This document shows, in pieces, positions 1-6,651 of a stretch of 6,651 nucleotides of DNA. Positions within the stretch are counted from its first letter, which is position 1; the number at the start of each line of letters is the position of its first letter. A program made the translations under genes and the position numbers. Origin of the DNA: an uncultured Alistipes sp. (GTDB taxonomy: Bacteria > Bacteroidota > Bacteroidia > Bacteroidales > Rikenellaceae); NCBI GenBank assembly GCA_910586375.1, contig CAJUIE010000092.1:1-6651 (forward strand), written 5' to 3'. The notes beneath the pieces are model-generated. The model did no database searches and was not told the origin of the DNA. It saw nothing but the letters and a program-made list of their open reading frames with translations.

Positions 1-1
1 G

Positions 2-1156
2 GGTGGTATCGTACGTCGCGGCTATATGAGCGGCAACATCCTTGAATTCAACGAGGAGACCAGCACAGTCCGCGTCTGGAAGCGTGATGCAGCACTCTGT
101 CCGCTGCAAAACGTCCCCGCCGACCTCTCCCTGAGCACAGGTGCAACAGGCGTTACGACCCTTACTCCTCTTAAGGGGCTCTTCGCTTTCGACAACGTTA
201 CAAAGCTGACCATTGCCGACTCCTATCTGACGGAACTCGACCTGACGATGTTCCCCAACTGCACGACGGTCCACGGCTGGGGCAACCCCGGACAACCGGG
301 CCAGGCAGGCATCGTCAAGGTCAACTGCGGCGAGAAAGGCGAAGACGCCCCCTGTCTGCTCAAAGACCTGCGTCTGGAACGCCACACCAACCTGGCAGAA
401 CTCGACATCACCAACTGCCCCGGCATGGAGTACCTTTCGCTCTCGAACACAAAGTTGACCTCTGAAAGCCTGAAGATCGGCGAGGATTCGAAAGCCACTA
501 TTCAGAACTTCCTGGCCAACGACTGCCAGCTCAGCGGCGAATACGACATGACCCAGTGGAAGAGCATCAACACCTTCGAGGTCAACAACAACGCCATCAC
601 CAAGATCGACTTCGGCCAGCGTGACGACGTATGGTGCAGCCCTATCTTCTCGCTTAAGGCCGAGAACAACAAACTTGAGGAGCTCTCGATCGAGAACTGC
701 GGCCAGATTCGTATTCTGCTGCTGGCCGGCAACCCCATCGAGCGCCTGACGCTGCTCAACAACTCGAAAGCTCCGGGTAGCCAACAGTGGATGTACGTGT
801 TCAAGGGCAAGGAGGCTTTCTCGCTTTCGTGGGCCTCGGCCGAAGAAACCAAAGGCGAGCGCGTCTTCAATGTCGAGCACTATTGGTGGCGCTGCTTCTC
901 CGCCGGCAATGACGGCGAAGTTTCAGGCAACAGCTGGAACTACTACGGCTTCGAAAACGGTGAGAAACCGGCCGATCTGGCTGCTGCCGACGAAGGCTGG
1001 CGCGAGCACGGGCCCATTGCCGAGGCCTGCAAGGACGGCGTACGGGTCATCTGCTGGACTTACCACAACGGCGGCGGTCAGGGCGACGCCCATGCCATGG
1101 AGGGCCACGACCACACCGACGGCAATGTCTGCCCCTACGATCCCTCGATCTACTAA
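2..1156 (+). CDS. Leucine-rich-repeat (BspA-like) envelope protein, C-terminal part
   Basis: The frame is open from base 2 through the left edge, so the gene is 5'-truncated; the ATG at base 26 is probably internal. The visible part has irregular leucine-rich repeats with L-x-x-L-x-L/I-x-N spacing: around bases 180-260 (K-L-T-I-A-D-S-Y-L-T-E-L-D-L), 360-460 (L-K-D-L-R-L and L-A-E-L-D-I-T-N-C), 570-615 (F-E-V-N-N-N-A-I-T-K-I-D-F) and 645-770 (L-E-E-L-S-I-E-N-C then I-L-L-L-A-G-N-P-I). Recurrent N-C-P/N-C-G at repeat ends resembles BspA-type repeats of Bacteroidota surface proteins, which bind host or glycan ligands. After about base 770 the repeats stop and an aromatic-rich tail follows (W-W-R-C around 885), ending in a Gly/His/Asp-rich stretch. 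There is no recognisable type IX sorting domain or LPXTG. It ends 27 bases before the first GH36 gene. The fold call is fairly safe; the ligand is unknown and localisation is inferred, since the signal peptide is outside the window. Confidence 0.8.
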   Translation, partial: GGIVRRGYMSGNILEFNEETSTVRVWKRDAALCPLQNVPADLSLSTGATGVTTLTPLKGLFAFDNVTKLTIADSYLTELDLTMFPNCTTVHGWGNPGQPGQAGIVKVNCGEKGEDAPCLLKDLRLERHTNLAELDITNCPGMEYLSLSNTKLTSESLKIGEDSKATIQNFLANDCQLSGEYDMTQWKSINTFEVNNNAITKIDFGQRDDVWCSPIFSLKAENNKLEELSIENCGQIRILLLAGNPIERLTLLNNSKAPGSQQWMYVFKGKEAFSLSWASAEETKGERVFNVEHYWWRCFSAGNDGEVSGNSWNYYGFENGEKPADLAAADEGWREHGPIAEACKDGVRVICWTYHNGGGQGDAHAMEGHDHTDGNVCPYDPSIY

Positions 1157-1183
1157 TCAAACATCCATACCCCAAACCCAAAG

Positions 1184-3268
1184 ATGAAACTCCGAATTTT
1201 CTGCCGACGCCTGGCCACCGTCATGGGCTGCGCACTGGCCGCTCTGGCAACCCTGCCCGCTGCGGCACAAGTACGCATCGCCATGCAGGGCGACAAGACC
1301 GACATCGCACGCTGGATCGACCAGCGCTTTGCGCAGGGAGAGCTACCGCCGTTCTCGTTCGTGCTGGACGAAACGCCATCGGCCGACCTCATCCGCACCT
1401 GGCGCTGGAAGCGCCGCGTCGTCGAAGCGGACGAACAGGGCGTCGTTGCACGCACGTTCACATACACCGATCCCCGCAGCGGCTTAGAGGTCGTCTGCGA
1501 CGTGAAAGGCTATCCCGACTTCCGGGCCGTGGAGTGGGTGCTGCACTTCCGTAATGCGTCGGACAAAAATTCGGGACAGATCAGCCGCGTAAAGGTTGTC
1601 GACATCGACATGAACTACCCCGTGGCTGGTCCGATGAAGATCCACTACGCCGAAGGCAACAAGATTTCGAAAGCCGACTACGCACCCCGCACCGCCTCTC
1701 TGCGCACGGCTCATCCGCTCCATATCGAGCCCCACGGCGGCCGCTCCTCGGAGGAGGCGTTCCCCTTCTTCAACCTCGAAGCGGAGAACGCCGCGCAGGG
1801 CGCCATGGTGGCCATCGGCTGGACCGGAACGTGGCAGGCGGACATCGCCAAGCGCGACACCCGTAACCTGGGACTCTCGGCGGGTATGGCCAATTGCGAT
1901 CTTTATCTCTATCCGGGCGAGCAGTTCCGCACGCCCTCGGTCGCCCTGATGTTCTGGAGCGGCGACCGCATGAACGGACACAACCGTTTCCGCCGGCTGA
2001 TCCTCGCGCACCACTCGCGCAAGATCGACGGCAAGACGGAGTACCCTCTGTGCAGTAGCTTCAACTACCGCGACCCGCAACCTTGCGGCGAATACTCGTG
2101 CATCACCTCCGACTGGGCCATAGCGATGATCCGTCGCTATGCCCAGTTCGGGCTGACGCCCGACGTCTTCTGGCTCGACGCCGGGTGGCACACCGGAGCG
2201 GGAGACTTCCGCAACGGCAAGAGCTGGGCCAACACCACGGGCAACTGGACCGTTGACCGCGAACGCTTCCCCGAGGGGATGAAACCCATCTCCGAAGCCG
2301 CACACGACGTGGGCGCCAAATTCATGGTTTGGTTCGAACCCGAACGTGTCGTCAAAGGCACGCAGTGGGCCATCGACCACCCCGAATGGATGCTGGACAC
2401 GTGGTGGCCCGAAGGCTCGGAACAGTCGACCTGGTTTCTCTTCGACCTGAGCAACGACGAGGCCTGCGACTGGCTCTGCAAAACTTACGGCGACCTGATC
2501 GAGGAGAACGGCATCGACTACTACCGTCAGGACTTCAACATGCTGCCCGCCGGCTACTGGCGCGATGCCGACCAGCCGGGCCGCAGCGGCATGACCGAAA
2601 TCCGCCACATCGAAAACCTCTACCGCTTCTGGGACTACCTGCTGGAGCGTTTCCCTGGTCTGCTGATCGACAATTGCGCCTCGGGCGGCAAACGCCTCGA
2701 CTGGGAGTCCATCGGCCGCAGCGCACCGCTGTGGCGCAGCGACTACTACCACTACGACGACCCCGACGGCTACCAATGCCACACCTACGGGCTGAACTTC
2801 TTCCTGCCGATCCACGGCACGGGCATTCTGCTTCCGGACAAATATTCGTTCCGGTCGAGTCTTTCATCGGCCCTCCAGTGCAACTGGAAAGTCACCGAAA
2901 AGAACGTCTCGGTAATCGACATGCACCAACGCATCGAGGAGTACCGCGAAATCAAATCTTACTACTACGAAGACTATTATCCGCTTTCGGGCACCGGCGA
3001 TCTGACGGGCGACGACGTATGGCTCGCTTACCAGATGCACCGTCCGTCGGACGACACGGGCATTGTCATGGCGTTCCGTCGTCAGGCCAACCCCGACGCC
3101 GACTACACGGTTCGTCTGGGCGGTTTATGCCCCGAGGCATCCTATACGCTTACCGATAAGGATACGGGCACCGAAACCGTGCGCTCAGGCCGCGAACTGG
3201 CCGAGGGCTATACGCTCCATCTCGACCAGCCGAAAAGCTCGCTGCTTATCCTTTACCACAAAAATTAA
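1184..3268 (+). CDS. Secreted GH36 family glycosidase (putative alpha-galactosidase), copy 1
   Basis: This 694-residue protein has a normal length for GH36. Residues 1-28 form a signal peptide (basic K-L-R and R-R, hydrophobic core, P-A-A-A then Q29); with no lipobox cysteine, a soluble periplasmic enzyme is likely. Residues about 30-290 are the N-terminal beta-sandwich, including H-G-G-R-S-S at 184-189 and the nearby A-I-G-W-T-G-T-W. The (beta/alpha)8 barrel follows at about 290-600: F-N-Y at 293-295, W-L-D-A-G-W at 330-335, W-F-E-P-E-R at 383-388, Y-Y-R-Q-D-F-N with predicted nucleophile D450, N-C-A-S-G-G-K-R at 497-504, and L-W-R-S-D with predicted acid/base D520. A C-terminal beta domain closes the protein. 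Known family chemistry is retaining hydrolysis of alpha-galactosides; some members act on alpha-GalNAc or galactosamine, so the exact substrate is open. The ATG gives a complete signal peptide and lies 27 bases after the LRR gene. All catalytic positions look intact. Confidence 0.9.
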   Translation: MKLRIFCRRLATVMGCALAALATLPAAAQVRIAMQGDKTDIARWIDQRFAQGELPPFSFVLDETPSADLIRTWRWKRRVVEADEQGVVARTFTYTDPRSGLEVVCDVKGYPDFRAVEWVLHFRNASDKNSGQISRVKVVDIDMNYPVAGPMKIHYAEGNKISKADYAPRTASLRTAHPLHIEPHGGRSSEEAFPFFNLEAENAAQGAMVAIGWTGTWQADIAKRDTRNLGLSAGMANCDLYLYPGEQFRTPSVALMFWSGDRMNGHNRFRRLILAHHSRKIDGKTEYPLCSSFNYRDPQPCGEYSCITSDWAIAMIRRYAQFGLTPDVFWLDAGWHTGAGDFRNGKSWANTTGNWTVDRERFPEGMKPISEAAHDVGAKFMVWFEPERVVKGTQWAIDHPEWMLDTWWPEGSEQSTWFLFDLSNDEACDWLCKTYGDLIEENGIDYYRQDFNMLPAGYWRDADQPGRSGMTEIRHIENLYRFWDYLLERFPGLLIDNCASGGKRLDWESIGRSAPLWRSDYYHYDDPDGYQCHTYGLNFFLPIHGTGILLPDKYSFRSSLSSALQCNWKVTEKNVSVIDMHQRIEEYREIKSYYYEDYYPLSGTGDLTGDDVWLAYQMHRPSDDTGIVMAFRRQANPDADYTVRLGGLCPEASYTLTDKDTGTETVRSGRELAEGYTLHLDQPKSSLLILYHKN
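2512..2534 (+). repeat. 23-bp exact direct repeat, copy in first GH36 gene
   Basis: These bases, which encode the I-D-Y-Y-R-Q-D nucleophile segment, recur exactly at 4626-4648 in the second GH36 gene. It is conserved paralogous coding sequence and not an independent element, but it is a possible site for recombination between the copies. Confidence 0.6.
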
Positions 3269-3278
3269 CCCGACAAAC

Positions 3279-3282
3279 GGAG
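3279..3282 (+). promoter_or_regulatory. Possible Shine-Dalgarno site of second GH36 gene
   Basis: GGAG lies 9 bases before the ATG at 3292, in the 23-base gap after the first GH36 stop. It is the clearest ribosome-binding-like motif in the window; the other gaps are A/C-rich without one. It supports the 3292 start, though Bacteroidota often initiate without a strong Shine-Dalgarno site. Confidence 0.35.
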
Positions 3283-3291
3283 ACACGATAT

Positions 3292-5382
3292 ATGTTACGC
3301 AAAACCATCCTTCATCTGCTGGGCGCAGCACTCCTCGCAACCGCCGTGCTGCCCGCCACCGCCCAGTCACGCATGAAAGTTCCCGCCAAGGGTACCTCGT
3401 GCAACGCATGGGCCAGCAAAGCCTTCGCCAAAGGCAAGGTACCGCCCTTCTCGTTCGTCTACAGCGGCGTGCCATCAGCCGACTTCATCGCCAGGTGGGA
3501 CTATCAGGCGGAGGAGCTGCCTGCCACCGGTAAGAACGTTGCCGAAACGCGCTACACCTACACAGACCCCGCCACGGGCTTGCAGGTCGAATGCCACGTG
3601 AAGACCTTCAGCGACTTTAATGCTATGGAGTGGGTGCTGCGCTTCCGCAACACTTCGAAAGAGAACACCCCCCAAATCGAACAGGTGAAGGTCGTCGACC
3701 TCACATCGGACTACGCCGCCAAGGGCGACGTCATACTCCACTACGCCAGTGGCAGCGACGCCGGACGCGACGATTTTCACGCCCGCGTGCGTAAACTCGC
3801 GCCGGGAGAAAACCACTACATGCACCCCACGGGCGGCCGCTCGTCGCAGGTGGGCTTCCCGTTCTTCAACGTCCAGTCACCTACAGGCGGCATGATCGTG
3901 GCCATAGGCTGGACCGGCACCTGGTATGCCGACATCGCCTGCCCTGCAGCGGGTTCGTCGCATGTAGCCACGGGCATGAAGAACCTATCCACCTACCTGC
4001 TGCCCGACGAGGAGATACGCACTCCGTCGACGGCCATGCTCCTGTGGCAGGGCGGCGACTTCATGACGGGGCAGAACACTTTCCGCCGCTTCATGCTGGC
4101 GCATCACCACCCTCACATCGACGGCAAGCCTGCGCAATATCCTATTTCGTCGAGTTTCAACTACGGCGACCCCCACCCCTGCAATGAATACACCTGCCTG
4201 ACGGCCGACTACGCCATCGCACTCATCCGCCGCTACGAGCAGTTCGGGCTGCTGCCTGAGGTCTTCTGGCTTGACGCCGGCTGGTACCGTCAGGCCGACG
4301 ACTGGCGCAAGGGCTACAACTGGGCCAACACCGTGGGCAACTGGTCCGTGGAGAAAACACGTTTTCCTGAAGGTCTGGCCCCCATCGGCGACGAAGCCCA
4401 CCGCGTGGGCTGCAAGTTCATGGTGTGGTTCGAACCCGAGCGGGCCGTCAAGGGTACCGACTGGGCCATAGCACACCCCGAATACATGCTCGATGCCAGT
4501 GGCAAGGCCGTACAACCCGACTGGATCAAGTACCACGATCAGGACTCCTACCTCTTCAACATGGGCGATCCGGAGGCACTCGACTGGCTCTGCAAAGAGG
4601 TGGCGCAGCTCATCCGCGATAACCACATCGACTACTACCGTCAGGACTACAACATCGAACCCGAAGGATTCTGGAGCGCCCACGACCGTGAAGGCCGCGT
4701 GGGCATCTGCGAAATCCGCTACATCGAAGGGCTCTATAAATTCTGGGATTATCTGCGGGCCGAGTTCCCGGGACTATTGATCGACAACTGTGCCGGCGGC
4801 GGTCGCCGTATCGACTTAGAGACCAGCTCACGCGCCGCACCGCTGTGGCGCACCGACTACAACTACGGCGAACCGATCGGCTACCAGTGCCACACCTACG
4901 GACTGAACATGTGGCTGCCCGTGCATGGCACCGGTACGCACCAGCCCGACCCCTTCACTTTCCGGTCGAGCCTGAGCGCCGCCGTGATCTTCAACTGGAA
5001 AATATCCGACGCCAGCACCTCGATCTTCGAGATGCAGCGCTGCATCGAAGAGTTCAAAGCCGTGCGGCCCTACTTCTACGAGGATTTCTACCCCATGACG
5101 GGTGAGGGCGAGACAAGCCTCACGGGCGACAATATCTGGCTGGCCTATCAGCTGCTGCGCCCCTCGGATCAGACCGGTTATGTCGTGGCATTCCGCCGCG
5201 ACCTGGCGCCCGAAGCGACCTGCGAAGTACGTTTCCGGGGCCTGGAGCCCGAGGCGACCTATATCGTTGAGGTGACTGATACGAAAGAGTGCGCCGAACT
5301 CTCGGGACGCGAACTGATGCAGGGCTACACGCTCTGCGCTGAACCACGCACCTCGCGTCTTGTCCGCTACTGCAAAAAATAA
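3292..5382 (+). CDS. Secreted GH36 family glycosidase (putative alpha-galactosidase), copy 2
   Basis: This 696-residue protein is colinear with the preceding GH36 protein over its whole length; by eye about half the residues are identical. The signal peptide is residues 1-24 (R-K then a hydrophobic core, A-T-A before Q25), with no lipobox, so it is probably periplasmic. The N-terminal beta-sandwich includes G-G-R-S-S from 181. The barrel shows F-N-Y from 289, W-L-D-A-G-W at 326-331, W-F-E-P-E-R at 379-384, Y-Y-R-Q-D-Y-N with predicted nucleophile D452, N-C-A-G-G-G-R-R at 499-506, and L-W-R-T-D with predicted acid/base D522. It differs from copy 1 in having G502 for serine and R505 for lysine in the cysteine motif, N-Y-G-E-P instead of Y-H-Y-D-D-P after the acid/base, and a loop six residues longer at 401-420. 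Both copies should be retaining exo-glycosidases; the differences suggest different linkage or aglycone preference, which is inference. It is 23 bases after copy 1 and 5 bases before the next gene. Confidence 0.9.
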   Translation: MLRKTILHLLGAALLATAVLPATAQSRMKVPAKGTSCNAWASKAFAKGKVPPFSFVYSGVPSADFIARWDYQAEELPATGKNVAETRYTYTDPATGLQVECHVKTFSDFNAMEWVLRFRNTSKENTPQIEQVKVVDLTSDYAAKGDVILHYASGSDAGRDDFHARVRKLAPGENHYMHPTGGRSSQVGFPFFNVQSPTGGMIVAIGWTGTWYADIACPAAGSSHVATGMKNLSTYLLPDEEIRTPSTAMLLWQGGDFMTGQNTFRRFMLAHHHPHIDGKPAQYPISSSFNYGDPHPCNEYTCLTADYAIALIRRYEQFGLLPEVFWLDAGWYRQADDWRKGYNWANTVGNWSVEKTRFPEGLAPIGDEAHRVGCKFMVWFEPERAVKGTDWAIAHPEYMLDASGKAVQPDWIKYHDQDSYLFNMGDPEALDWLCKEVAQLIRDNHIDYYRQDYNIEPEGFWSAHDREGRVGICEIRYIEGLYKFWDYLRAEFPGLLIDNCAGGGRRIDLETSSRAAPLWRTDYNYGEPIGYQCHTYGLNMWLPVHGTGTHQPDPFTFRSSLSAAVIFNWKISDASTSIFEMQRCIEEFKAVRPYFYEDFYPMTGEGETSLTGDNIWLAYQLLRPSDQTGYVVAFRRDLAPEATCEVRFRGLEPEATYIVEVTDTKECAELSGRELMQGYTLCAEPRTSRLVRYCKK
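4626..4648 (+). repeat. 23-bp exact direct repeat, copy in second GH36 gene
   Basis: Exact partner of 2512-2534, 2114 bases downstream, again over the nucleophile motif. Crossing over here would delete one gene length and leave an in-frame chimeric GH36 gene. Confidence 0.6.
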
Positions 5383-5387
5383 ACGCC

Positions 5388-6257
5388 ATGCTCCGACGAA
5401 TCGTTTTCTTCGCCCTTGTCGCGCTGCTCAGCGCCTCATGCAACGAGCAGAAACCAGGTTTCACGCTCTGGCAGCTGCCGCCGCAGGGGCCTTCGCAGAT
5501 GAATTCCTACGTGATCCGCACCAATGCGGGCCGTATAGTGATGATCGACGGAGGCACGGCCGACGACGCCCCCTACCTGCGCGGTTTTCTGGGTGCTTTG
5601 GGCAACGAAGTCGCGGCGTGGATCATCACCCACCCCCACGCCGACCATATGGGGGCGCTGACCGAAATCCTGAAAAATCCCGGCGACATCCGCATCGGCA
5701 TGATCTATCATTCGCCCATGACCGAGGAGCAACTGGCCACGGATGCCCGCCGCCACGCTTTGGCGCGGACATTCTACGAAGCACTCGAAGCCTCCGACAC
5801 ACCCCGAACGGAGCTGACCGAACCGGGGCTGGAGCTCGCCGTGGACGGGCTGCACCTGAAGGTGCTTCAGGTCAATGACCGCAGTACGACCGTCAATGCC
5901 TACAACAACGCCAGTATCGTACTGCGGCTGTGGGACGGGCGCAAAAGCCTGTTGATGCTCGGCGACACGGGCGAGGAGAGCGGCGACCGGCTTCTGGCCA
6001 CCGTACCTGAAGACGAGCTAAGCTGCGACTATATCCAGATGGCCCACCACGGCCAGATGGGGGTGAAAGACGACTTCTACCGCACCGTCGATTTCCGCGC
6101 CTGCCTGTGGCCCACGCCGCTCTGGGTGTGGAACAACGACGTCGGGGAGGGATACGACACCGCCTGGATGAAGACCCCCCACACCCGGGCGTTAATGGAC
6201 GAACTCGGCATCGAAGAGCACTATTGCGCCTGGCAGGGACTCGTCAAAATCGAGTAG
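5388..6257 (+). CDS. Metallo-beta-lactamase-fold hydrolase, predicted lipoprotein
   Basis: This 289-residue protein starts with R-R, a hydrophobic stretch and S-A-S-C18, followed by N-E-Q-K. That is a plausible but imperfect lipobox (serine at -3), so it is probably a membrane-anchored lipoprotein. The fold is shown by M-I-D-G-G (D54), the metal-binding H-P-H-A-D-H at 82-87, L-G-D-T-G (D193) and M-A-H-H-G (H220, H221). The GDTG and AHHG pair resembles ComEC-like soluble metallo-beta-lactamase-fold hydrolases more than true class B beta-lactamases. A third zinc-ligand histidine between H87 and D193 is not obvious. The family usually binds two metals and hydrolyses ester, phosphodiester or amide-type bonds; the substrate here is unknown and I would not call it an antibiotic-resistance gene. 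Its start is 5 bases after the GH36 stop, which argues for co-transcription and perhaps translational coupling. No DNA-uptake membrane domain is attached. Confidence 0.85.
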   Translation: MLRRIVFFALVALLSASCNEQKPGFTLWQLPPQGPSQMNSYVIRTNAGRIVMIDGGTADDAPYLRGFLGALGNEVAAWIITHPHADHMGALTEILKNPGDIRIGMIYHSPMTEEQLATDARRHALARTFYEALEASDTPRTELTEPGLELAVDGLHLKVLQVNDRSTTVNAYNNASIVLRLWDGRKSLLMLGDTGEESGDRLLATVPEDELSCDYIQMAHHGQMGVKDDFYRTVDFRACLWPTPLWVWNNDVGEGYDTAWMKTPHTRALMDELGIEEHYCAWQGLVKIE

Positions 6258-6287
6258 ACGAAAACAACCAACAAAAAACCGATAACG

Positions 6288-6651
6288 ATGAAAAGAAATT
6301 TGAGATTTGTTCTCCTGTTCTGCCTGGGCTCTGTTCTGAGCGCGGCAGCCTGCTCCGATTCGGAGACGAGCGATCCCGGTCACACGGGTGGTCCGGTCGA
6401 AAGCCTGATTCTCTCGCCCGACCGCTTGTCGCTGTTTGTGGGACAAAGCGCCACGCTGACGCTCCGGGTATTGCCTGAGGGCGCCGAAGCCAGCCGCCTG
6501 CGCTGGACGAGCAGCGATCCCACCGTTGCCAACATCGATCCCGTATCGCTTACCGTCGATGCTTACAAAGCAGGTACAACCACCATCGGCGTGGCCTATA
6601 GCCCCGAAATCCGCACCTCCTGCGAAGTGACCGTAACGGATGCTCCTCTTG
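6288..6651 (+). CDS. Big2 Ig-like domain surface lipoprotein, N-terminal fragment
   Basis: The frame stays open from the ATG at 6288 to the right edge, giving 121 complete codons of a 3'-truncated gene. The leader is M-K-R-N-L-R, a hydrophobic core, then L-S-A-A-A-C22, a convincing lipoprotein signal. The residues after the cysteine, S-D-S-E, are acidic, like the export signal that sends Bacteroidota lipoproteins to the cell surface. From about residue 38 there is one bacterial Ig-like (Big2) domain: L-I-L-S-P-D, L-F-V-G-Q-S-A-T-L-T-L, V-L-P-E-G-A, L-R-W-T-S-S-D-P-T-V-A-N-I, K-A-G-T-T-T-I-G-V and the closing C-E-V-T-V strand. Such domains usually act as spacers or adhesion modules in front of a functional domain, here outside the window. 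It lies 30 bases after the metallohydrolase gene in an A-rich gap, likely the same transcript. The lipoprotein and domain calls are firm; the overall function is unknown. Confidence 0.85.
   Translation, partial: MKRNLRFVLLFCLGSVLSAAACSDSETSDPGHTGGPVESLILSPDRLSLFVGQSATLTLRVLPEGAEASRLRWTSSDPTVANIDPVSLTVDAYKAGTTTIGVAYSPEIRTSCEVTVTDAPL

Noticed and set aside
1484..2815. 443-residue open frame on the minus strand
   Set aside because: It lies wholly inside the first GH36 gene, has a V/A/G/R-biased composition with no domain, and reflects high-GC codon bias on the coding strand. A similar antisense frame occurs at 3985-4683 in the second GH36 gene for the same reason.
2329..3159. 276-residue plus-strand open frame in another frame of the first GH36 gene
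   Set aside because: It is Arg/Pro-rich, lacks any recognisable motif, and overlaps a gene with intact catalytic motifs; it is a shadow frame.
5360..5878. 172-residue plus-strand frame spanning the GH36/metallohydrolase junction
   Set aside because: It overlaps the H-P-H-A-D-H metallohydrolase in another frame, is Arg/Pro-rich and has no signal peptide or domain.
5388..6257. Beta-lactam resistance gene
   Set aside because: The fold signature is present, but the GDTG and AHHG motifs and the glycosidase context fit a general ComEC-like metallohydrolase rather than a class B beta-lactamase.
6258..6287. A-rich gap as a possible promoter or terminator
   Set aside because: The 30 bases show no inverted repeat followed by a T-run and no convincing Bacteroidota -33/-7 promoter pair; it reads as an ordinary A-rich leader.
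6107..6478. 123-residue plus-strand frame covering the last gene junction
   Set aside because: It conflicts with the end of the metallohydrolase and with the lipoprotein/Big2 frame starting at 6288, both of which have clear family motifs.

Overview
The window is a GC-rich, one-direction gene run that looks like Bacteroidota, most likely an Alistipes-like gut commensal. That assignment is inference. It rests on high GC with G/C-ending codons, leaders ending in A-Q, two lipoprotein leaders (one followed by an acidic S-D-S-E stretch typical of surface lipoproteins in this phylum), mostly weak or absent Shine-Dalgarno sites, and a gene mix of BspA-like leucine-rich repeats, Big2 domains and GH36 glycosidases. 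No 16S, tRNA or other taxonomic marker is present.

Layout, all on the + strand: (1) bases 2-1156, the C-terminal part of a leucine-rich-repeat protein whose start lies upstream; (2) 1184-3268, a secreted GH36 (melibiase/alpha-galactosidase clan D) enzyme; (3) 3292-5382, a second, clearly paralogous GH36 enzyme; (4) 5388-6257, a predicted lipoprotein with a metallo-beta-lactamase fold; (5) 6288 to the right edge, the N-terminus of a lipoprotein with a bacterial Ig-like (Big2) domain, cut by the window end. The gaps are 27, 23, 5 and 30 bases and hold no convincing terminator hairpin, so the genes are probably co-transcribed. There is no gene-free stretch over 300 bases.

Working model (inference): the two GH36 enzymes are exported to the periplasm and remove alpha-linked galactose or a related sugar from oligosaccharides. 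The LRR protein and the Big2 lipoprotein are probably cell-envelope or surface proteins that bind ligands. The metallo-beta-lactamase-fold lipoprotein is a hydrolase of unknown substrate, tied to the GH36 pair by its 5-base spacing. No SusC/SusD pair, transporter or regulator is visible, so this is at most part of a polysaccharide-utilisation locus. The main points of interest are the tandem GH36 duplication with active-site and loop differences between the copies, and the tightly linked metallohydrolase. I see no CRISPR, mobile element, RNA gene or clearly novel system.
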